From assembly GCA_016722465.1 (NCBI GenBank), contig JADKJC010000002.1, positions 186,001 through 250,000 on the forward strand: a DNA stretch of 64,000 bases, given 5' to 3'. The position numbers and the translations under genes were made by a program. Positions 26,026 through 38,348 of this stretch are shown in pieces (positions within the stretch are counted from its first letter, which is position 1; the number at the start of each line of letters is the position of its first letter). Source of the DNA: Chitinophagaceae bacterium. Its GTDB lineage: Bacteria; Bacteroidota; Bacteroidia; Chitinophagales; Chitinophagaceae. Under the pieces are notes generated by a model. The model did not search any database. It was not told the origin of the DNA and was given only the letters and a program-made list of their open reading frames with translations.

Positions 26026-29000
26026 TTAATCCTTTGGATCAATGATCAGTTGCTGAACAGTAGATGTGTTACCTGGCCCTGCAACCTGTAATTGATATAC
26101 TCCACCGGTAATGGATGATGGAAGGCCGATGCGTTGTGTTGCACTGCCTCCATTGTGCTGAATTGTTTTACTTAATAGCACCTGGCCCGAAGCATTCATA
26201 ATACTCACCTGGTATTTACCTGTTGCCTGTTCGGTGAACTTAAGATTGAGCAGCTTGTCTTTTACAGGATTAGGATATACGGTGATGCCTGTGTACGTAG
26301 CACTTGCAGCAGCAACTTTAACTACACTGCTGTATTTTGCCTGGCCAGCATTATCTGTTCCCTTTATCCTGTAAAACACAGAAGCTGATTGTGCAGTTGC
26401 ATCGGTTAAACTATAACTGATATCGCTTCCGTTATTGCCGGTTGCAGCTACACTTTTCACAGTGCTAAAGGTTACAGCATCTACAGAACTTTCGAGTTCA
26501 TATTTGCTGATGTTTCTTTCGCCAGCTACCTTCCAATCTATTTTATTTCCACCTGTTGTTCTACTGCCATTGATACTTACAAATGTAATTGGCAATGCTG
26601 TTAGTTGCTTAAATACAATCCGGAACCTGTTAGCGGCAGATGATGCGGTATTGCCATCTACTGTAAAGTTTATAGAAGTGGTGCTGACAAGATCAATTGC
26701 AATTGCTGTATTCAGGTAGCTGTCTTCCAGCACTGCTGATAAACCTGTAGTGCTGATATCGATGGCAGTAATTTCTAATTTATAGCTTTGCTGCTGCAGG
26801 TTCCATATCCTGAACTGTACCACATCGTTACTGGTTGCCGGCTGCCTGCCTTCTATGGCCAGCAACTTACTGTCTGTTTCGATGGCGAAGTTAGCGCCGG
26901 GGTTACCGAGTTTAACCGCATCATTTTCATCTACTGAACTGTTATATGCGGCATCAAATACCACCACATTGGCATCCAGCATATCGTTGGCTGCATTGTA
27001 TAACCTGCTGTTTATTTTTGCCGGTGTGGCAGATGGCCTAAGCCAAGGTTGCCATTGGTACCACTGATCTTCGCTGCTTCGGTTAAAGTAATACTTCCAC
27101 CACCGGGTGTAGTGCCGCCGGTTACAAAGAAGCCCTGACCACTTTCAATGGTGGTGTTAGCAACCAGTATGCTGTAGCTGCCGCCACTGATCGTTGGTAT
27201 AAAGCCATTGGTACCGCTGAATGTTTGATAAACACCCAAACTGCTGCCTACCTGTTTCTTTGAATCCCAGATGTAAAACAGGTTGTTTACATTGTTTCTT
27301 ATAAGCCCCGTAAAGTCAATCGCCGATGGATAAACATTGCCTACCAATGTAAAGCTTCCGCTTGGAACAGCCGTAGACTGGTTGCCGGTGTACAGTGTAC
27401 CGTTAGTTCTTAACGTGGTGGCAGAGGCATCCGTTACTGCACCGCTAACGCCCTTGCTTCTTTCGCCACGTACATACAGGAACCAGGCTTTTTGAGCGGC
27501 GATGGCTGTATTGGTTGAAGCTGCACCCGTCCAGCCAGTGCCATTCCATGAAAGCAGTGATGACGTGGTGCCTGCATTGTCAAAGCCTGCTGCCTGTGAA
27601 GCGGCAGCATTAATGCCTGCTCCGGTAATCTGTGTGCCATAGCCGGCTAAATTATTCTGTAGCGGCAATGGATTGGCTACCCCTTCCTGCCATGCCTGGC
27701 GAATGGTTTGCCCGCTGCTAAATGTTGGCACTGATAGTAATCTCCAGCTGCGGAAGCCATTGTTGGGGATATATCTCTCTACTGTTACATTGGTAGCACC
27801 ATTCAGGGTACCCAGCATTTGTCCAAGGCTGGCCGTGCCGGTTATGTCTGATTTAAATGTCACGGATTGCCCGTTGAAATTTACGGTACCACCTGTGCCA
27901 ACTGCCAACGTTCTTGCTGGATCAACAGTGAGCGTACTGGTGGCGTTCATCGTTAAGCTACCGCCTACCGTAAAGTTGCTGTTCAATGTGGCGTTGGCAT
28001 CTGCCGCAATGGTTACCACCTCGCCTGATGCAGGTGGTGCTCCGTGGCTCCATCTTGCATTATCGGTCCAGTTGCCAGTACCGCTGAATACATTGGCTGA
28101 TGCAGCCAGCACCAGCCTGAAGCGGTCGGTAGCAAAAGACCCTGCTGTACCATTTACTGTAAAAGTATAAGAAGCGGCCGGTCCACTAAGATCAATCGTT
28201 GTGTTAGTACCGGTAAATTTATCCTGCAGCACAGCTGTTGTTAACAACGGATCAAAACCGGTTGTTTCCAGATCTATCCGGTAAGACATCTGGCGCAACT
28301 GGTACATTTTGAAAAAGATCGTATCATTTGCAGATACCGATTTTCTTCTTTCCACCACCAGTTCAGTATTGTTTCTTAATATCCCAAAGTTCTCTCCAAA
28401 ATTGGTGCTTTTTCTTACATCGCTGGCGTCTACAGCATTGCTGTAAGCATCATCAAAATCAACAAAACCGCCGTCAACCACATCGGTACTGCCTACATTG
28501 TTTGCATAAACATTGAACAATAACCTGCTGCTTACAGACAATGGAGAGGATGGCCTGAATACAACCTGGCTGCCGCTGGCCTTGCTGCTCTCTAATACCT
28601 GCACGGTACCGGAGCTGCCTGTTGCCTGGGCAAAAAATGCAGCACCACTTTCTATATAATTATATACAGATCCATTGGCACCATAGCTTCCCCCGCCTGG
28701 CGACACTTCGTAATCCCCGGTACCGCTGTTTTTTGTAAATGTTTGATAAGCTCCCACACCAAATGCTCCTGCCAGTTTTGGATCCCATACCTGGTATGCA
28801 TCCACCAAACCACCTGTTCTGGCGATCTGCCGCATATCCAATCTGGAAGGATACGGATTACGCACCAGCGCATACTCACCTGCTGATAAACTTACTGCCG
28901 ACTGGTCGCCCAGGAACAAAGCACCTTTGCTGCGTAATACCGTAGCAGTGCTTGGAGCGCCTGCGCCAAACTGACCAGGACTCCTGTCTCCACGAATAAA

Positions 29001-32000
29001 TATAAAGTACCCATGCTGGGAACTCAATTGGGTACTGTTGGTATTTGGAACAAAATCCAGTACATCCGTTGCCTGGATATATTTAAAAATCGATTTACCC
29101 AAAGAGAGCGTATCAAAACCCAGCGCCTGTACTGCTGCCAAATTTGCCCCGCTGGATGATATCTTGGTACCGAAACCAGGGTTAGGATTGTTCATGGCAC
29201 CAATCACCCCTTCCTGCCATGCAGCATTGATGGTTTGTCCGCTGGTATTGGATGCCAGTAAACGCCAGGCCTTGCTTGCATTTTGAGGAATAAACCTTTC
29301 TACAGATACATCACCGCTGATATAACCACCTGCTGTATTGCCTGCAGCAATTCTTGCAGTGCCATTTACATTTGATTTAATAGTTAGAAAACCTCCGGTA
29401 GTTAATACAGCAGTACCGCTTACCGTTAGTACTCCCTCGCTGCTGATTCCATCATACCCAGTAATATTTAATGCATTGCCCAATGTGGCTGATGAACCCG
29501 TATTAATAGTAAAATTCTTTATAAAATTACTGGTACCGCCTGAAGCAAAGAATAATGAACCTGCTGTACCTCCAACTGTAAGATTTGAAGTATTAGAGCC
29601 TGCAAGATTTCCACTTGTTCTGCTAACAGCACCATTAATAATTAAAGTATTACTTCCAATAGAAAGATTACCGGCAGTTAATTCTAAACCGGTGGTTGTA
29701 ATATTTCCAAGCATGGTAACACCACTTGCATTGTTGATGGCAAGGCTTGTAAAAGTTCTTGCTGCTGCAAACTGGGCTGCGGCTCCATTAAATTCAATTA
29801 CAGAGCCACTGTTTAAATTAATCGTTGGCGTATTTGTATTTACAATTGTAGCAGTTGCCGACCCAGATAATGCATCTGTTGCAGTAGTGTTTGCGGTCCT
29901 GATAGTGCCGTCAACATTTATAACACCCCCTGTGCCAAAAGTGAACGTACGGGTAGCAGCAGCAACTAACGTAGCACCTGCATTTACATTTAAAGCAGCA
30001 GTATTGCCAAATGTAACATTTACATCAGGGGTAACAGTACCAAAAGTATTACTGATGGTAATGGCACCCGGATTACCAATGGTTAAACCTGTAAACCCTG
30101 TACTTTGATTGGCAACCGTACTGTTAAACTCATACAGTGCCCCGGCAGTATAGGTGTCAGTAATATTGGTGGTTACTACCGATGCCGCAACACCACCGGT
30201 ATTTGCCGTGATGAGCTTTGCACCGGAGCTGAGGGTGAATATACCCGAACCACCAGTACCGGTTTGTTGTGAAATCACAAAGGTGCCGGTATTAAGCGTA
30301 CCGCCAGAAGAAACAATAAGTGATCCCTGGAAATTTGCGGTAGTGCTTCTCCTGACATTCAGATTAGACAGCAATTGTAAGGTAGCTCCATTTGCCACAG
30401 TATATTTTATGAATTCATTGTTGGCAGGTGTAGCATAGCTAAGCGTTTGTACACCTGTGCCATTGAAATTGACTATACCATTCGGGGCAGTTCCACCACT
30501 TGCATCAAAGTTACCAGCGGTTTGTGTAACATTCCCGGCAATATTGATGGTAGTTTGACCTGTTGAAGTACAAAAATCTGTAACACCACCTGACTGAATA
30601 TAGTTTCCTGCAAAGGTGTAGTTTCTTGCACTAACTGTATTATTAAGTGATAACGTTCCTGTGCTGATGCTGAGGTTGCCACTCATGCTGAAAGCTGCAG
30701 CCGTTGTTTTAGTTGAGTTACCCGAGATCGTAAGATTGTTATAGGAATAGGTGGCAGCAGGTGTTGGTGCAGGAATCGTTTGAGCGCCAGTTCCTGTAAA
30801 GTTTACTGTACTTCCGGTAACCGTATAACTATTTGCGCCGGCAGTAAATGCGGCAAAAACAGCAATTGTACCGCTGCCTGCGAGTGTTCGTGCTCCAGTA
30901 CTGCTGCTCGTTAAATTATTATAATTGAATGCAGGAATGGTTTGCGATGCTGTACCATTAAAATCAATAGTACCTGCTGCAGCAGTCGTGAAACTATTGG
31001 GTGTAAATGCACCTGCAATACCGATGGTACCGGCGGGGAATGTTTTTGTACCTCCCCCGCTTAATATAAGGTTGCCGTAATTATTAGCAACCAGTGTTTG
31101 CGTGCCTGATGCCTGTGCATAATCAAATGTAGTGGTTGCATTAGCCGTTAGTGTACCGGTTTTTGTAAATGTTCCGGCAACACTTATGCTACCTGATGCG
31201 CCAAGCGTAAGTGTGCCTGCAAGTGTAAGGTTATTACATACTGCTCCGGCAGCATTGATGGAAGGTTGGTTACCGCCTGCATTGATTACAACATTGGTGG
31301 ATGAGATTGGTACCGCATTGCCGCACCAGTTTTGAGGATCGAACCAGTCTGTATTTACCCCCAACCATGTGCCATCGGCATTCACTGTTATACTGGCAGC
31401 TGCATCTGTAAAGCCTGTGCTTCGCTGGCAACCATTGTTGTCCTGTATCAAAGTAATTGTATAATTGGTTGTGCCGGGGCTTCCGGGATTAGGCGTAACA
31501 TTGAATGGAGTTCCACTTGTTACACCGCCTTCATTTACAGCGCCTGGGTTATAGGTTACAGAGAAAGGTGTTGCACCTGTCAGTGTTGCGGTAAGCTGTC
31601 CAATATCACCTGAGCAAATTGAATTGCCGCTGAACACAGTTACCTGGGGCAAAGCATTTACAGTATAAACAACCTCATCAAAAGAAGCGGTACATGGGTT
31701 GTTGCTGATTGTCCATCTTAACGTATAGGTGCCAGCCGCTGTTGGGGTAAACGTTGCTGTTGGGTTGTTCAAGCCGCCTGTAATTTGTGCAGTTGATGTG
31801 TTCGGCCCTGATGGTATTGTCCAGGCACCTGCACCAACCAAGGCTGTATTTGCCCCAAGTGTGAATGGGCCATGGCAAATGCCTGGTCCCCCGCCAGCTG
31901 CTGCAGTAGTGGGTGGCCATTTACCACTTGTGTTTTAAAAGCCGAAGTTGTTCCGCAAGAGCCACCGCTGGTTGTTAATGTCAACGTTGCAGTACCGGTA

Positions 32001-33282
32001 TATAATGCCGGTGCTGTCCATGTAGTATTTAAAACGGTTGGCCCCGAATTAAATGTTCCTCCAACACCGCCATCATCCCAGGTTCCTCCTGTTGCAGAGC
32101 CACCTACCGACCCCCCCAAAGCAGCAGATGTGCCGCCCTGGCAATGGCACTGAGTGCACCGCCAACATTTACAGTTGGTGCAGGGTTTATGGTGAGAGTT
32201 ATTGTTTTGCTGGTAATACAGCCTGCAGCGGTAGTAACATACATTGTTCCACTATAAGTGGCTGCTGCTACTGAGGCTGGTATGCTGATGCCTGTTACAG
32301 TTCCACCGCCGCCTGCAAATGCAAATGCGGTGGATGCCTGGTCTGTTAAACCTGCTGTGTTAGCAGCAGCATTCCAGTCAATACTGTACGCTGTTGGGCT
32401 GTTAGTAGTAGCTGTGTAAGCCAGTGTTGTATTTTGAGAACTGCCACTAAAGCAAACTGCTGCAGCAGGCTGTGGTGTGCTTGCTGTGGTAATAGTTGGG
32501 GTAGCAGTACATGGGCGGAGGGCCACTAATAATGCGCCATTGGTTCCGTTGCCGCTTAAAGTGGCAGCACCACCACCGGTAGAACCTGCAGTGGATTTAA
32601 TTCCATAGGCAGCTCCAACACCCAAATCAAGGGCAACATTTAATGTCTGGTCAAATGCTTCGGTTAACGTTGCCGGGGAGGTTGCAACCCATGTAGATAT
32701 ACTCCGGTCGTCTGCAATCGCACCTAACATTACCAGCATTGCATTGTTTGTTGCTGTAGTAATAGCGGAAGCCGTTAAGCTGTTGTCATTGGCAATATTG
32801 GTAAGTGCATTACCAGGTGCCACATCAAAGGGGCTACTGGAAACACCACCGGTTACTGCAACACCTGAAAAGGCAGCGATACCGCCAACCGCATCATCTG
32901 ATTGTGCATCAAGATCAAAATCAAAAGTGGTGGCAGCCACATCTGCTGCTGTAGCCACCCTATATAAAAGTGTGCTTCTCCACCGGTCGTTTCCGCTGGT
33001 CAATAAATTTGTACCTGATGTACCAATCAGCGTCCAGGCAAATCCGTTTCCGGTTGCATCAACAAAATTACTGGGATCATTACCGTCCTGAAGAATATTG
33101 GCAATCATAATATCGCCAACTACCAAGCCTGTAGGTTTTGAAATGGACAATGATGTGGTTGTGGTTGTTGCAGACTGAGCTGCTCTGAAAGCTATTTGTC
33201 CAACAACGGGGTTTACAAAAAATAAATTCACCATCATGAGCATGACGGAAAAGAATCCCGCTTTGAGTGTAGTTTTTTTCAT
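26026..33282 (-). CDS. Giant secreted T9SS-sorted adhesin-like protein, three frameshifts
   Basis: Start MKKTTLKAGFFSVMLMMVNLFF (signal peptide) at 33282. The frame breaks three times: near 32137 (GCCATTGCC; one added T gives AICQGGTSAALGGSVGG), near 31920 (AATGGCCACCC; one added G gives NGPPTTAAAGGG) and near 27035 (GGCTTAGGCC; one added base gives RPSATPAKINSRLYNAANDML). Repaired, it is about 2,420 residues: a lectin-like N-terminal domain, Ig/PKD-like Cys-containing domains, a long Thr/Gly/Asn-rich beta-solenoid (around 30.9-29.4 kb), two copies of a module starting VERFIP/VERYIP...AWRLL/SWRLL with AWQEG and FIRGDRSPGQ-type motifs, and a C-terminal type IX sorting domain (VYPNPVKDKLLNLKF...GVYQLQV). 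Predicted to be exported and attached to the surface. Ligand unknown. Confidence 0.85.
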
Positions 33283-33340
33283 AAATAAAAATTTAGATGA
33301 ATTGCTGGGGCCATGCATTGTATTGCCCTCCCCGGTGTTT

Positions 33341-33694
33341 TTAATGAGTAGTAGTTGCGTCATGACTGGTTGATTTATTAGTGGTAGATGTGTATGAGAT
33401 AGCAGAAGGGTTATACACGGCCGCTGTATCAGCTGTAATGTTAAACCCATTGAAAATAATTCCATCATGGTCATCTATGAGCATCAAACCCCGTGACAAG
33501 TCGACCGCTTTATTACAGTTAGTGCTACTGGAAACATCCCAGGTGTTTGTTTGCCCGGTTACAGCTATTGATGCAATTACACAAAAAACAATTACCGTTG
33601 TTTTTTGAACAGCCGTTTTCAAAGGTTTACAATTGTTTTTACCTGGCCAGCTTTCTCCATTTTTGCCGGATAAGATTGGTAAAATAATTTTCAT
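33341..33694 (-). CDS. Possible small secreted protein upstream of the giant adhesin
   Basis: 117 residues. Residues about 27-48 (TAVQKTTVIVFCVIASIAVTGQ) look like a signal peptide preceded by an unusually long hydrophilic lead, followed by a 70-residue Asn/Thr/Ser-rich segment with LMLIDDHDGIIFNGFNI. It ends 58 nt before the adhesin start and has the same strand, so they may be co-transcribed. No family recognised. Length and composition leave open that it is a chance frame. Confidence 0.4.
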   Translation of the reverse strand: MKIILPILSGKNGESWPGKNNCKPLKTAVQKTTVIVFCVIASIAVTGQTNTWDVSSSTNCNKAVDLSRGLMLIDDHDGIIFNGFNITADTAAVYNPSAISYTSTTNKSTSHDATTTH

Positions 33695-34244
33695 CTTAAT
33701 CTATTTTTTTGTTCAAGTATGTACACTTGAATTCCGGCAAAAAACCACCAAAATTTCAGGCACAATAAAATTTAATTTTTAAAGAAAAGAAATACATAAT
33801 CTGAAGTAGAAAAAGGACAACGATATCTTAAAACTTCAAATATTTCTTGAGTGGATAATGGAACGGCTTTAAATTGGCTGGAGCAATATGGTAGGTTCAA
33901 AGGATTAAAGGAGCTTGCAGGTAAGCTGGTACTTTACACTGGTGCAAGATAAATAAATTTTGCTTTTCACCAAAATTGATTTCAAATCGTCGCTTCTTCA
34001 TGTATAAACACATCAAAAGCTATCTCCAGATAACCAGGGCGGCAACACTGCACTTCACCAAAGTAATACAGCCTTATCCTACCTGATTTTTATTTATTTT
34101 AAGATTGATTATTAAAAAATGAAGCCTGCAACCTTCTGAATGCAATCAGTTTAAAAAAAATAAACACACCCTGTTTTTACTGACAGGTCTATAAACCGCA
34201 TACAAAAAAAATAACAAAGACCTTGCAGTAACTCCTAAATATTT
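33695..34244. other. 550-nt gap between two giant adhesin genes
   Basis: AT-rich. I see no gene, no clear hairpin with a T-run and no 7-nt repeat. It holds the downstream end of the 34245 gene and the upstream region of the small gene at 33694; a short A-rich run sits next to the adhesin stop (34203-34215). Confidence 0.6.
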
Positions 34245-37200
34245 CTATTGTCTAATCATCAGCATTTCCGGTGTTGTAACATTTTGTGGTGTTGTAATTA
34301 ATAGTTGATACAGTCCTTTCGCAATACTTGACCCAAGATTTATTTCATGGTGGGTGTTGCCAGCTTCATGCCAAATTACAGATTTGTAAACCAGTTGCCC
34401 TGCCATGTTAACGATTCTTACACTATATATCCCAGGTACCTGGCCAGCAAACCCAATATTGACAGTGCTTCCATAAACAGGATTGGGCGTAACGGCAAAT
34501 CCGGAATTCCCTTTTTTTGATAATATTTTTACGATGCCGGTATATTTCCATAGCCTATCTATACCAATACTTTTTACACGGTAGAAATTTGTTCCAGTAA
34601 ATGGAATCTCATCCAGCCAGCTGTAAGTAATTTCATTACCGGCAGCGTTATAAGCAGGCCTGTCCCCAACTTTTACAAAGTTGCGGCCATCTGCAGACCT
34701 TTCTATTTCATACTTACTGATATTTACCTGGTTATTTACTTTCCATTCTACTGCAATATTATTTCCGGAATGTGCTGCCTTAATACTGGTAAAAGTTACA
34801 GGCAACACAATCATTGGCCTGAATATTATCTGAAAACGGTTATTGGCTGCAGAACCTGCATTCATATCTACTGTAAAATCATAGCGGGTGCTGTCATTTA
34901 AATTCAGGGGTGTGGTGCTGCCAAGATAATTATCAAACAGGAAAGCAGTCATACCAGGTTGTTCCAGGTTTTCAGCCACTATCTCTAATGTATAGCTCAA
35001 CTGCTTCATCTGGTACATTTTAAAATAAATGGTGTCATCAGCCATCACTACCGGCCGCTTTTCAACTACGAGTTCTGTATTGCTTTTTAGTATGCCAAAG
35101 TTTTCACTAAAGTTGAAACTCTTTCTAACATCATTCACATCTACTGCGTTACTGTAAGCATCGTCAAAAAACATCAACCCACCATCTACCACATCGCTGC
35201 TGCCGGTGTTATTTGCATACAGGTTAAACAATAACCTTTCTGTACCTGATGAAATTCCTGATGGCCTCAGGACAAGATGACTTCCGTTAGTCTTGCTGCT
35301 TTCTAATACCTGCACCGTTCCAGCAGTACTGGTTGACTGTACAAAAAATGCAGATCCACTTTCCACTGTATTATTTACTGATCCGTTAGCACCATAACTT
35401 CCTCCTCCGGGAGTAATAACATAGTTAGCACCACTACGGGTGAAAGTTTGATAAGCGCCGCTGCCATAAACGCCATTTAGTTTTGGGTCCCATACCTGGT
35501 AGGCATCTACAACACCGCCAGTAAGTATCACTTTAGTCAGGTCAATGGCGGAAGCATAAGGGTTTCTTATCAATGCCCACTTGCCTGCAACTACATTCAC
35601 TGCGGCCTGGTTACCCTGGTAGATTGCACCAGTACTTCTTAAAGTAGTAGATGTAGAAGCCGCATTACCTGCTCCTAAACCCATCTGGCCAGGGCTTCTG
35701 TCTCCCCGTATAAAAATAAAATATCCCGGCTGAGAACTGATTTGTGTAGTGCTGGTATTTGGAACTGGATCCAGATTATCTGTAACAGCGTTGTATTTAT
35801 ACAATGAAATACCTGGTGACAATGAATCAAAACCAAGCGACTGTGCCGCAGCAAGCGTTGCGGCTTTTCCTGGTATCATTATTCCATAACCAGGCATGCC
35901 ATTCACAAGTGCTGGCTGGTTTTCCTGCCAGGCCTGCCTTATTGTTTGCCCGGTGGTAGCTGCAGTAATTAAACGCCATGCTTTATTTGTATTCTTTGGT
36001 ACAAACCTTTCTACTGTTACATTACCGGATATATACCCGCCTGTTGTTCTCCCTTCTGCAATACGGGCTGTGCCAAACTGGTTTGATTTGATGGAAAGAA
36101 AGCCCCTTGTGGTAAGCCTAGCTGTGCCCAGAACCGTCAATGTGCCTTCAGTGCCTGCACTTGCGCCCCCGGTAATGCTCAACGCATTAGACAATGCGGC
36201 AGTAGCAGCATTGTTAAGTGTGAAATTTTTCAGGTAATTGTTGGTACCGCCAGTTGCAAAAAACAAGTTGCCAGCAGCAGCTCCAATTACCAGGCTTGAA
36301 TTATTAGACCCCATTAAAAAACCAGCGGTTCTTGAAACCGGGCCATTTAAAGTAAGTGTATTATTTCCTATTGACAGATTTCCATTGGTCAGCGTAAGCC
36401 TGCTTACAACAGTTCTGTCACCGCTTAATACAAGGGTATTGGTAGCTGCTGTTAAATTAATGGTTACGTTGGATGGAACACCTGCACCAACAGTTGTACC
36501 AGCCATCCACTCACGACCAGTATTAAATGTGCTGCAACCGCAGGCATAAATCAATGCGCTGCCATTGTTGTACAATGGCATATTCGTTACAACAGAACCT
36601 CCCGTATTAATTTGTAAAGATGTTACAATGGTAGTAGCAGCTCCAAAATTAACAGCACCCGCTACCGTAACTGTTGGAATACTCACTGTTCCCGTTACTG
36701 TACCGGTTCCTGCAAATGCCAGCGGGCCTCTTGTTGTATTAAAAGTTCCACCTGTTGCAGTAACTGTACCCCCATTTGGTATGGTAAGTTGTTTGGCATT
36801 CATGTTTATTCTACCCGCTTTCAGCTGCAATGAGTTTACAGTTGCTGTAATACTTACCGCCGCAGTCAATGCAACCACATTTGCAGGAGATACCCCGCTA
36901 TTATTAATAGTAAGTGTATTAATTGATCCCGGTAATCCATTCCCCGTTGACTGGTTAGACCTGCCATTATAAATATAATTGGCACTGGCACTGTAAGTAC
37001 GGGTAGTGGTTCGGATACTTCCTGAATTTGTCCCTGCCGCTGCAATCCCCCCCGTATTTCCAATACCCAGGAAAGCACCGCTCACCAGGTTGAATATACC
37101 GGTTCCTGAAACTAAATTGGCACGTGTATTTAGTGTACCCTTTACTATAAAAGAAGTGGTTGCACCTGTAACAGTTATTCCTCTTAATAAATTTACGGTG

Positions 37201-38309
37201 GTACCGACTGCTACTTCAACAGATTGCCCATTATTAAGTGTAAAACTGCCGCCACCATAAATTGTTTGAGTACTGCCATTCAACAGAAGTGCAGCGGTAT
37301 TTCCATTTAAATTGAGTGCCGTTGTTCTTGCGACATTGATATTTCCTTTTACTGATGAAGTGCCGGTTATACCAATGTTTGTTGTACCTCTTAAGGTAGT
37401 GATGCTATCGGCAGTAAATCCGGCAGTACCTGAAAGATTAGCCGTTCCAGTTCCATTAAATTCGATCTTGCCATACGTCCTTCCATTCAGTGTAACGCCA
37501 GCACCATTGGCCTGGTTCGCCCTGTACACACTTCCCGGGCTGAATACAATTTTTGAAGCAGGGGCGGCTAATCCAAAGGGGTCGCTACCAGCTGATGACA
37601 CATAAGATGTACCGGCAGAAAATACAGTGGTATTGGCTGTGCCACTGTTCCCAAAAGCATTACCGGTAAATCCTGTTGATGCAGTAAATACTGAAGGGCT
37701 GTTAAACACTACAGAAGTTGCATCTGCACCAAGTAACTGGTGGGCTGCATTGGTAAACGTTATATTACCTGATATACTTGCTTTTGCACCTGTTTGAAGG
37801 CTGAGTAATATTGCCCTGCTGCCTGCAATATTTAACTGGCAGCCAGTTGCTACAGACAGGTCATTTACAGCAGCACCATTATTAACAGTAATTGTATAAA
37901 CACCGGCTGCTGCAGGGCTTGTAAAAGTTACATTGGTACTATTTGAAACTGACAATCCTCCAATAGTTTCTGTGGGTACATTGGTAACTGTAGTAGTTGT
38001 TCCTGAAATACCATTACCATCAAATACAAGAATATCTGAAACCGCAGGAGTATTTCTTGCCGGGGTCCAGTTGGTCGCAGCAACCCAGGATGCCGGGCCT
38101 GTTTTATTCCATTTGTAAGTAGTTTGGGCAGCCGCAGTAAAGCCGCTCAATAATGTCAAAGCCACTATCACAGCGTTACCCCTGAACACAATACTACCAT
38201 TATAATGGGACTTTATTTTTTTGAAATAAACTTTGCTTGCTGCACTTAAAAAGGCCGCAAGGGATTTTTTCGATTTCATTTCCGATGACAGGTAAACTGA
38301 ATTTTTCAT
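34245..38309 (-). CDS. Giant secreted T9SS-sorted adhesin-like protein
   Basis: About 1,354 residues if started at the ATG 38307-38309 (MKNSVYLSSEM); the frame is open from a GTG at 38348, and the ATG at 38277-38279 is also possible. The hydrophobic export segment (AVIVALTLLSGFTAAAQ) lies unusually far in. Next comes a TYKWNKTGPASWVAATNWTP motif, a long Thr/Asn/Gly-rich beta-solenoid (to about residue 690), then the module GYISGNVTVERFVPKNTNKAWRLI...AWQEN...YFIFIRGDRSPGQ...DAYQVWDPKLNG, and a C-terminal type IX sorting domain (VTPNPVYGSTVNIGF...GLYQLLI). It is a paralogue of the 26026-33282 protein, which contains the module twice. Probably a cell-surface or secreted adhesin. Confidence 0.85.
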   Translation of the reverse strand: MKNSVYLSSEMKSKKSLAAFLSAASKVYFKKIKSHYNGSIVFRGNAVIVALTLLSGFTAAAQTTYKWNKTGPASWVAATNWTPARNTPAVSDILVFDGNGISGTTTTVTNVPTETIGGLSVSNSTNVTFTSPAAAGVYTITVNNGAAVNDLSVATGCQLNIAGSRAILLSLQTGAKASISGNITFTNAAHQLLGADATSVVFNSPSVFTASTGFTGNAFGNSGTANTTVFSAGTSYVSSAGSDPFGLAAPASKIVFSPGSVYRANQANGAGVTLNGRTYGKIEFNGTGTANLSGTAGFTADSITTLRGTTNIGITGTSSVKGNINVARTTALNLNGNTAALLLNGSTQTIYGGGSFTLNNGQSVEVAVGTTVNLLRGITVTGATTSFIVKGTLNTRANLVSGTGIFNLVSGAFLGIGNTGGIAAAGTNSGSIRTTTRTYSASANYIYNGRSNQSTGNGLPGSINTLTINNSGVSPANVVALTAAVSITATVNSLQLKAGRINMNAKQLTIPNGGTVTATGGTFNTTRGPLAFAGTGTVTGTVSIPTVTVAGAVNFGAATTIVTSLQINTGGSVVTNMPLYNNGSALIYACGCSTFNTGREWMAGTTVGAGVPSNVTINLTAATNTLVLSGDRTVVSRLTLTNGNLSIGNNTLTLNGPVSRTAGFLMGSNNSSLVIGAAAGNLFFATGGTNNYLKNFTLNNAATAALSNALSITGGASAGTEGTLTVLGTARLTTRGFLSIKSNQFGTARIAEGRTTGGYISGNVTVERFVPKNTNKAWRLITAATTGQTIRQAWQENQPALVNGMPGYGIMIPGKAATLAAAQSLGFDSLSPGISLYKYNAVTDNLDPVPNTSTTQISSQPGYFIFIRGDRSPGQMGLGAGNAASTSTTLRSTGAIYQGNQAAVNVVAGKWALIRNPYASAIDLTKVILTGGVVDAYQVWDPKLNGVYGSGAYQTFTRSGANYVITPGGGSYGANGSVNNTVESGSAFFVQSTSTAGTVQVLESSKTNGSHLVLRPSGISSGTERLLFNLYANNTGSSDVVDGGLMFFDDAYSNAVDVNDVRKSFNFSENFGILKSNTELVVEKRPVVMADDTIYFKMYQMKQLSYTLEIVAENLEQPGMTAFLFDNYLGSTTPLNLNDSTRYDFTVDMNAGSAANNRFQIIFRPMIVLPVTFTSIKAAHSGNNIAVEWKVNNQVNISKYEIERSADGRNFVKVGDRPAYNAAGNEITYSWLDEIPFTGTNFYRVKSIGIDRLWKYTGIVKILSKKGNSGFAVTPNPVYGSTVNIGFAGQVPGIYSVRIVNMAGQLVYKSVIWHEAGNTHHEINLGSSIAKGLYQLLITTPQNVTTPEMLMIRQ

Positions 38310-38348
38310 ACTACTGCTTTTGATATTGTCATATTTAGCAGTTTTCAC

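Noticed and set aside
29338..30108. Long plus-strand open frame (256 codons) opposite the giant adhesin, and similar ones around 35.9-37.6 kb
   Set aside because: They mirror the biased Thr/Ala/Gly codon use of the minus-strand repeat proteins, consist almost only of V, A, P and L, and lie within clear coding sequence.
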